A stretch of DNA of 48,969 nucleotides from Sphingomonadaceae bacterium (GTDB lineage: Bacteria > Pseudomonadota > Alphaproteobacteria > Sphingomonadales > Sphingomonadaceae): positions 1 to 48,969 of the forward strand of contig JANXUP010000126.1 in NCBI GenBank assembly GCA_025356175.1, written 5' to 3'. Both the position numbers and the translations under genes were made by a program. Below, in pieces: positions 44,387 to 48,969 of this stretch. The notes beneath the pieces are model-generated. The model had not been told where the DNA came from. It saw only the letters and a program-made list of their open reading frames with translations, and did no database searches. The number at the start of each line of letters is the position of its first letter. Positions within the stretch are counted from its first letter, which is position 1.

Positions 44387-46201
44387 CTAACCCTTCGCCA
44401 ACCGCTCCTTCACCCGTTGATCGATCCGCGCCTCCAGCATCGACAGCGGCATCACTCCGTCCTTCAAGACCTCATGAAACCACTGCAGGCTGAACTTGTC
44501 GCCCAGCGCAGCTTGTGCGCGGGCGCGGTTCTTGACCCAGGCGGTGTGGCCGATCTTGTAACTGCAGGCCTGCCCGATCAGCGTGCAATACCGTTCCACT
44601 TCGCGCTGGCTGCGGGCGCGGGCGAAGCCGGTGGTGGCGACCATGTAATCGGTCGCCGCCTCGCGCGTCCAGCGCTTGTGGTGGATGCCGGTATCGACCA
44701 CCAGCCGCGCGGCGCGGAACAGGAAGCTTTGCAGATATCCCGCGCGTTCTAGCCCGGCATAGGCCCCAAGTTCGTCGGCCAGCTGCTCGGCGTAAAGCGC
44801 CCAGCCCTCACCATAGCTAGAGATGAAATTGTTGCGCAACAGCATCGGCAATTCGCCCGATTTCTGCGCGTACCCACCTTGCAGGTGATGCCCCGGCACG
44901 CCTTCGTGATAGGTCAGCGCGGGCAGCGAGTATTTCGGCCAGTCACCCACCGACTTGAGGTTAATCCAGTAAATCGCCGGACGGCTACCATCGAGCGCTG
45001 CCGAATTGTAATACCCGTTCGAGGCACCATCCTGAATCTCGACCGGCACGCGGCGGATTTCGAGCGGCTGTTGCGGGATATCGGCAAACGCCTTTGGCAG
45101 CCGCGCGCGCATGTCGGAAATCCCGGCATTAAGGCTGGCGATCAGCGCCTTGCGGCCTTCATCGCTGTCGGCATAGAGCTGGTTGCTCTGGTGGTTGAGC
45201 CCGGTGAGCCGTTCGCCGACGGTGCCGGTGGTCATCCCGGCAGCCTTGAGGATGCTGTCGATCTGCGCGGTGATATCGGCGACTTGCTCCAGCCCGATCG
45301 CATGGACCTCGTCGGGCGAGAGGCTGGTGGTGGTCGCCTGCGCCAGCGCGTCGGCATAAATCTCGTCGCCGCGCTTGATCCGCCACGCACCGTCACCCGC
45401 TGCGGTCTTGCCGCGAAGTTCGGTCATCAGCGCGATCTGGCGGTCGAGCGCCGGATAGACCGAACCTTGCACAATCTTCGCCGCGCGGCCGGCCCAGTCG
45501 CCCGCGATGCCCTTGGCCTTGGCGCGGCTCGCGATCGAGTCGACCAAGGTGTTCTCGGCCGCGGCAACATCGCGCAGCTTGTGCATCTGACCCAAAGTCA
45601 GATCGATCGACCAGCCCGGCGCGACCAGCCCGCGCGCAGCTTCGGCGCGCTGCCCGGCGGTATCCTCGTCGAGCCGCAATGCGAACGAGGCGACGCGCGA
45701 GAGGTATGCCTCGCAGTCCGAAGCGTTGTTGATCGGGTGCGCGGAATTGAGGAAATCGGGGATGCCGAAGTACTCACCGCCCTGCTGATAGAGCCGGTAC
45801 GGGGTCTGGACCGAATCGATGTCATATTTGCCCGCCGCCAGAGTCCGCTGGGTGAGCATGTAATCGACCCGCGCCTTGTAGCGCTGCCCGGTTTCGGTAA
45901 GCGAGGCGGTGCGGATTGCCTTGAGCTTGGCTTGCCAAGTGCGGCTCCGCACAAGATCCTTGTGCCGCTCGGCAGTAGTGGCCGGCGAAAGCTGCGCGCG
46001 CAGCGGTGCCAGCTTGCCCTTGTCGAGCCCCAGCGAAGTCGCGAATTCGGGCGAACGCGCGATCCCGTCGTTGAACATCGCGTCGAGCAGACTCAGCAGC
46101 TCCTTGTCGGCATTGGGCGCGGCGACCTTGGCCCACAGCGGTTCTGCCGCGAACGCGGTGGCAGTTGCGCCAGCAACGGCGATGAATTGGCGACGGTCCA
46201 T
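44387..46201 (-). CDS. Tat-exported DUF885 family protein
   Basis: This encodes 604 residues. The N terminus MDRRQFIAVAGATATAFA is a twin-arginine-type signal, so it is probably exported folded. The body is the DUF885 family, all-helical proteins with a zincin-like motif, here LTYHEGVPGHHLQGG (about 480-495). The family is often annotated as a predicted metallo-carboxypeptidase, but the substrate is not established. I chose the ATG at 46201, with GGGGAA upstream and a signal peptide at its natural position. A longer in-frame start would bury that signal. Confidence 0.88.
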   Translation of the reverse strand: MDRRQFIAVAGATATAFAAEPLWAKVAAPNADKELLSLLDAMFNDGIARSPEFATSLGLDKGKLAPLRAQLSPATTAERHKDLVRSRTWQAKLKAIRTASLTETGQRYKARVDYMLTQRTLAAGKYDIDSVQTPYRLYQQGGEYFGIPDFLNSAHPINNASDCEAYLSRVASFALRLDEDTAGQRAEAARGLVAPGWSIDLTLGQMHKLRDVAAAENTLVDSIASRAKAKGIAGDWAGRAAKIVQGSVYPALDRQIALMTELRGKTAAGDGAWRIKRGDEIYADALAQATTTSLSPDEVHAIGLEQVADITAQIDSILKAAGMTTGTVGERLTGLNHQSNQLYADSDEGRKALIASLNAGISDMRARLPKAFADIPQQPLEIRRVPVEIQDGASNGYYNSAALDGSRPAIYWINLKSVGDWPKYSLPALTYHEGVPGHHLQGGYAQKSGELPMLLRNNFISSYGEGWALYAEQLADELGAYAGLERAGYLQSFLFRAARLVVDTGIHHKRWTREAATDYMVATTGFARARSQREVERYCTLIGQACSYKIGHTAWVKNRARAQAALGDKFSLQWFHEVLKDGVMPLSMLEARIDQRVKERLAKG

Positions 46202-46303
46202 GAAAAGATTCCCCACTCGATCGGATATGAGCGGGCAGTCTGGACGCGAATTGGCCTGACGCACAAGGGCTTCGACCAAACGCTGGCTTGAACCGATGAA
46301 GGA

Positions 46304-46786
46304 CTATCCGTCCAAACGGTAAAACCCTGCGACCCGATCAAGTGCCAGCCGTAGCACCAGCTTGCCGCTGCGCACCGGCCAGGCCAGCGCGCGTTCGGCA
46401 CTGGGCAGCGTCTCGCCCGCACAAACCACGCGCCACAGGATGTCGGATAAACCCGGGCCTGCCGCTGCCACCGCGCCGTCGAACCGGGCGCGCGCGGCGA
46501 GCTGTCGTTCGGCCGAGCTCAAGGATTGGTCCTGACCCGTGCCGCGGATCCGCACCGGATCCCACCGCATCGTTATGCCAGGTGCCAGCTGTGCGCGCTC
46601 CCAATCGCGGCACAGCGCTTCTCCGGCGACGAACTGAATATCGCTGAGATGGCCGCGTGAATGGAGCCAGGCGAGCGGGCTCTCCGCCACATTGACGGTG
46701 ACGCTGCGAGCGCCCCTGCGGGTTCCCGTACGGCTCCGAACGGGGCCTTCATCGGTCAATTCGCATTCGACCAGTTCACGCTTCAT
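46304..46786 (-). CDS. DUF6456 domain protein
   Basis: This encodes 160 residues. The C-terminal half (LSSAERQLAARARFDGAV, ILWRVVCAGETLPSAERALAWPVRSGKLVLRLALDRVAGFY) is the DUF6456 domain of alphaproteobacteria, with unknown function. The repeated helix-turn-helix-like pattern around ERALAWPVRSGKLVL suggests DNA binding, which is inference. The ATG at 46786 has AAGGGGGAA upstream. The open frame continues to 47458 but only as the mirror image of the XRE gene. It is divergent from the XRE regulator, with a 93-base shared promoter region. Confidence 0.82.
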   Translation of the reverse strand: MKRELVECELTDEGPVRSRTGTRRGARSVTVNVAESPLAWLHSRGHLSDIQFVAGEALCRDWERAQLAPGITMRWDPVRIRGTGQDQSLSSAERQLAARARFDGAVAAAGPGLSDILWRVVCAGETLPSAERALAWPVRSGKLVLRLALDRVAGFYRLDG

Positions 46787-46879
46787 GCTTTTCCCCCTTT
46801 TTGCGAGTCGGTGGAGACTTGCCAAATTGAGCCACATGTAGGAAAGCGAAGAAACCGATATGGTTACAGGATTGCAGGC
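46787..46879. promoter_or_regulatory. Divergent promoter region between the DUF6456 and XRE genes
   Basis: These 93 bases are flanked by the ribosome sites of both genes, so they must hold two outward-facing promoters. It is more AT-rich than the flanks in the part from about 46826. Short related words CCACATGTAGG (46834-46844) and GATATGGTTACAGG (46857-46870) stand out as possible regulator sites. I cannot define the boxes with confidence. Confidence 0.35.
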
Positions 46880-47452
46880 ATGATCAATCGCATCCGCGAC
46901 ATGCGCCGTGAAAAAGGCCTGACTTTGGCTGACGTTGCCGAACGCTGTACGCCGCCAACTACCGCGCAGACGATCGGGCGGCTTGAAACCGGCATGCGGC
47001 AACTGTCGCTGACCTGGATGAACCGGATTGCCTCGGCGCTGCAGGTCGATCCGGAAATGCTGGTGCGCGGCGAGGAAAGCGATGCGCCCAAGTTCGTGGC
47101 GCGGCTCACCGGTGAGGGCGCAGAGGGCCTGGCCGCCCCGCGCGAGGCAATCCTGCCGAGCGCGCTGGGCGGCGACGGAGTGCTGGTTGCGCTCGCGGTC
47201 GAGGACAGTTGCGGGGAATACCGCGCAGGCGACCAGGTGTGGCTGCGCCAGCATGGGCCCGAGGCCTATCCGCGCCTGCTTAATCGCGACGTGCTGGTGC
47301 CGCGGCCGGGCGGGCGCTTCGCGTTCGGGCGAATGATCGATCGCGATGACAAACGGGTTGCAATCCTCCCGCCGGGCGCGGGCACGCGGCAGGTGGTGGT
47401 CGATAGCCCGGCGTGGATCGCGGTGACCGAAATGCTGGTGCGCAAGCTGTGA
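46880..47452 (+). CDS. XRE-family regulator with S24/LexA-like C-terminal domain
   Basis: This encodes 190 residues. An N-terminal helix-turn-helix (about 1-65: IRDMRREKGLTLADVAERC, then TIGRLETGMRQLSLTWMNRIASALQV) is followed by a C-terminal domain of about 110 residues. That domain (VALAVEDSCGEYRAGDQVWL, RDVLVPRPGGRFAFGRMIDRD, KRVAILPPGAGTRQVVV) resembles the S24 peptidase fold. A catalytic Ser/Lys pair is not evident, so it is probably a non-cleaving sensor or dimer domain. The ATG at 46880 has AGGA about 10 bases upstream. Its stop codon overlaps the glycosyltransferase start in a GTGA junction. Confidence 0.86.
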   Translation: MINRIRDMRREKGLTLADVAERCTPPTTAQTIGRLETGMRQLSLTWMNRIASALQVDPEMLVRGEESDAPKFVARLTGEGAEGLAAPREAILPSALGGDGVLVALAVEDSCGEYRAGDQVWLRQHGPEAYPRLLNRDVLVPRPGGRFAFGRMIDRDDKRVAILPPGAGTRQVVVDSPAWIAVTEMLVRKL

Positions 47453-48630
47453 AGCCACTGCGCGTTCTGTCGCTTTCGACGCTTTACCCCAACGTGCTCA
47501 CCCCCAATTTCGGGGTCTTTGTCGAGCGTCAGATGGCCGCCGTGGCGGCGCGCAGGGATGTTGAGCTGGTGATGGTGAACCCCATCGGCCTGCCCCCCTT
47601 TCCGCTGTCGCTTCATCCCCGCTACTGGGCCTTGCGCGGGCTGGCCAAGGCGGAGCAGCGCCATGGCGTCGATGTCCTGCATCCGCAATTCGCCCTGCTC
47701 CCCGGCACCGGCGGGCGCTTCAATGCACGGCTGGAATATGCCGGCGTCATGCCGCTGGTGCGCAAGCTTCACGCCGCAGCGCCGTTCGATCTGGTCGACG
47801 CGCAGTTCTTTTATCCCGATGGTCCGGCGGCCTTGCGCATTGCGCGCGAGCTTGGCCTGCCCAGCTCAATCAAGGCACGCGGGGCCGACGTGCATTTCTG
47901 GGGCCAGGCTCCGGGCACGGCGGAACAGCTGCGCGAAGCAGCGCAAGGAGCAAGCGGACTGCTCGCAGTTTCGGGCGGGCTCGCCGATGAGCTTGCCGCG
48001 CTCGGCGCGGATCCGGCGAAGATCATGGTCCACCGCACCGGGCTCGATCGCGCCATGTTTCGTCCCCTCGACCGCGCTGAATCCCGCGCAAAACTGGGTT
48101 TGTCCGGCGATACCCCGGTGCTTGCATGCGTTGGTGCGCTGATCGAACGCAAGGGCCAGGGCATTGCGATCGAGGCGCTGGCAGAGGTGCCGGGTGCGAT
48201 CTTGGTCCTTGCCGGTGCCGGACCGGATGAGGCCAGGCTGCGCCAGCTGGCGGCGCGGTTTGGAGTTTCGGAGCGGGTGCGGTTCCTGGGGCCTGTCCCC
48301 CACGCCGAGCTGCCGGTGGTGCTAAACGCCGCCGACTTGTTTGTGCTGCCGACCGCGAGCGAGGGGCTGGCTAACGCCTGGGTCGAGGCGCTCGCCTGCG
48401 GCACGCCGGTGGTCACCACGCCGATTCCGGGCGCGCAGGAACTGCTGACCGATCCCGCCTTTGGCCGCTTGGTTGAACGCAGTGCCGATGCTTTCGCACG
48501 GGCTATCAACGCGCTGCTGGCCGCCCCGCCCCCGCGCGAGGCGGTGCTGGCGGGCGCGGCAGAATTCAGCTGGGAAGCCAACGCCGAAGCGCTGGTTGCG
48601 CATTGGCTCAGGCTCGCCTCAGGTCGCTGA
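47449..48630 (+). CDS. Family 4-type glycosyltransferase
   Basis: This is a GT-B fold glycosyltransferase of 393 residues. The N-terminal domain starts KPLRVLSLSTLYPNVLTPNFG. The C-terminal donor-binding domain has GALIERKGQGIAIEAL, LAGAGPDEARLRQLA and the EX7E motif in SEGLANAWVEALACGTPVV. It probably adds a sugar to a surface polysaccharide or glycolipid. Donor and acceptor are unknown. The start is a GTG at 47449, overlapping the XRE stop codon by four bases, so translation is coupled to that regulator. Its last 12 bases overlap the convergent secF gene. Confidence 0.92.
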   Translation: MKPLRVLSLSTLYPNVLTPNFGVFVERQMAAVAARRDVELVMVNPIGLPPFPLSLHPRYWALRGLAKAEQRHGVDVLHPQFALLPGTGGRFNARLEYAGVMPLVRKLHAAAPFDLVDAQFFYPDGPAALRIARELGLPSSIKARGADVHFWGQAPGTAEQLREAAQGASGLLAVSGGLADELAALGADPAKIMVHRTGLDRAMFRPLDRAESRAKLGLSGDTPVLACVGALIERKGQGIAIEALAEVPGAILVLAGAGPDEARLRQLAARFGVSERVRFLGPVPHAELPVVLNAADLFVLPTASEGLANAWVEALACGTPVVTTPIPGAQELLTDPAFGRLVERSADAFARAINALLAAPPPREAVLAGAAEFSWEANAEALVAHWLRLASGR

Positions 48631-48969
48631 AGCGCGCTCGCGGGTCAGGCGTTCCTGCCGGTCCATCTCGGTTTCGGTCGGCACGAAGCTGTTCGAAGTG
48701 ACCTTGAGCCACAGCAGCATTGGTGCCGCCGCGTAGATCGAGCTGTAGGTCGCGACCACGATCCCGAGGATCATCGCCGCCGAGAACGCGAAGATCACCT
48801 TGGGGCCGAGGAACAGCAAGGATGCCAGCGCGAGCAGGATTGTGACCGAGGTCATCACCGTGCGGTGCAACGTTTCGTTGATCGACAGGTCGAGCAACTG
48901 CTCGGTCGGCATCCGGCGGTATTTCTTCAGGTTCTCGCGTATTCGGTCGTAGACCACGATCGTATCGTT
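48619..48969 (-). CDS. secF: Protein export protein SecF (3' end only)
   Basis: SecF works with SecD to drive late steps of Sec export using the proton gradient. The window holds the C-terminal 116 residues. The 5' part lies beyond position 48969. The visible part begins NDTIVVYDRIRENLKKYR, the signature cytoplasmic loop of the fourth to fifth helix region. It continues with NETLHRTVMTSVTILLALASLLFLG and a final membrane helix (AAMILGIVVATYSSIYAAAPMLLWL). It ends in a charged cytoplasmic tail. It is read leftwards. secD would normally lie upstream, outside the window. Confidence 0.95.
   Translation of the reverse strand, partial: NDTIVVYDRIRENLKKYRRMPTEQLLDLSINETLHRTVMTSVTILLALASLLFLGPKVIFAFSAAMILGIVVATYSSIYAAAPMLLWLKVTSNSFVPTETEMDRQERLTRERASAT

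Noticed and set aside
44879..46291. Plus-strand 470-residue open frame
   Set aside because: It is antisense to the DUF885 gene. Its sequence is His/Arg-rich and domainless.
46787..47458. N-terminal extension of the DUF6456 open frame
   Set aside because: This part mirrors the XRE regulator gene. The DUF6456 start at 46786 has its own strong ribosome site.

Overview
The window is a gene-dense, high-GC (roughly 64%) stretch of chromosome from an alphaproteobacterium. It most likely belongs to the Sphingomonadales (Sphingomonadaceae or Erythrobacteraceae type). The evidence is protein-level resemblance to that group: a SciP-type DUF1153 protein, a complex I NDUFS4-like accessory subunit, DUF6456 and an RGxxE-type SdhE. 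The short REP-like motif CTTCGACAGGCTCAGC and other intergenic palindromes also fit. Three tRNAs all have CCA encoded in the DNA. There is no prophage, insertion sequence, CRISPR array or restriction/defence island. No stretch over 300 bases lacks a gene.

Layout from left to right. 1-6316: tRNA-Asp, a small secreted protein, a DUF1801/YdeI-like protein, a branched-chain 2-oxoacid dehydrogenase operon (E1 alpha, E1 beta, E2, read leftwards from a good promoter at 5145-5173), thymidylate synthase and tRNA-Pro. 6325-12997: a HAD phosphatase, a hemerythrin, recG, a PLP decarboxylase, iron superoxide dismutase, a host-attachment-family protein and sdhE. 13087-18363: mfd, an EAL phosphodiesterase, NAD kinase and tRNA-Asn. 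18369-24102: a TauE/SafE permease, secA, a tiny secreted protein, an acyltransferase and HU, with a clear bidirectional terminator between the last two. 24103-31197: lon, a secreted amidohydrolase, then SRP RNA - dnaX - ybaB, the classic replication/recombination cluster, read leftwards. 31391-36846: complex I accessory subunit, hrpB helicase, aldo/keto reductase, DUF1153 regulator and a membrane protein. 36972-41503: polyprenyl diphosphate synthase, chorismate mutase, an RcnB-like protein and a PhoP/PhoQ-like two-component pair with a PepSY protein. 41551-48969: D-amino-acid aminotransferase, an ABC-F ATPase, a Tat-exported DUF885 protein, a divergent DUF6456 / XRE-regulator pair whose regulator overlaps a glycosyltransferase gene, and the 3' end of secF.

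Functionally this is mostly housekeeping: protein export (SecA, SecF, SRP RNA), DNA repair and replication (RecG, Mfd, DnaX, YbaB, HU), protein quality control (Lon), redox and respiration (SodB, SdhE, complex I subunit), and branched-chain amino acid catabolism. The least ordinary content is non-coding. Two homologous 125-bp palindromic elements keep their fold while changing sequence. REP-like motifs are translated in frame inside the E2 linker and at the HrpB C terminus. There is a structured segment after the complex I subunit gene, a CtrA-box-like site in front of the DUF1153 gene, and a palindromic operator-like site in front of the amidohydrolase. I found no convincing new multi-gene system. 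The best candidates for a second look are the 125-bp element family and the XRE/DUF6456/glycosyltransferase locus.
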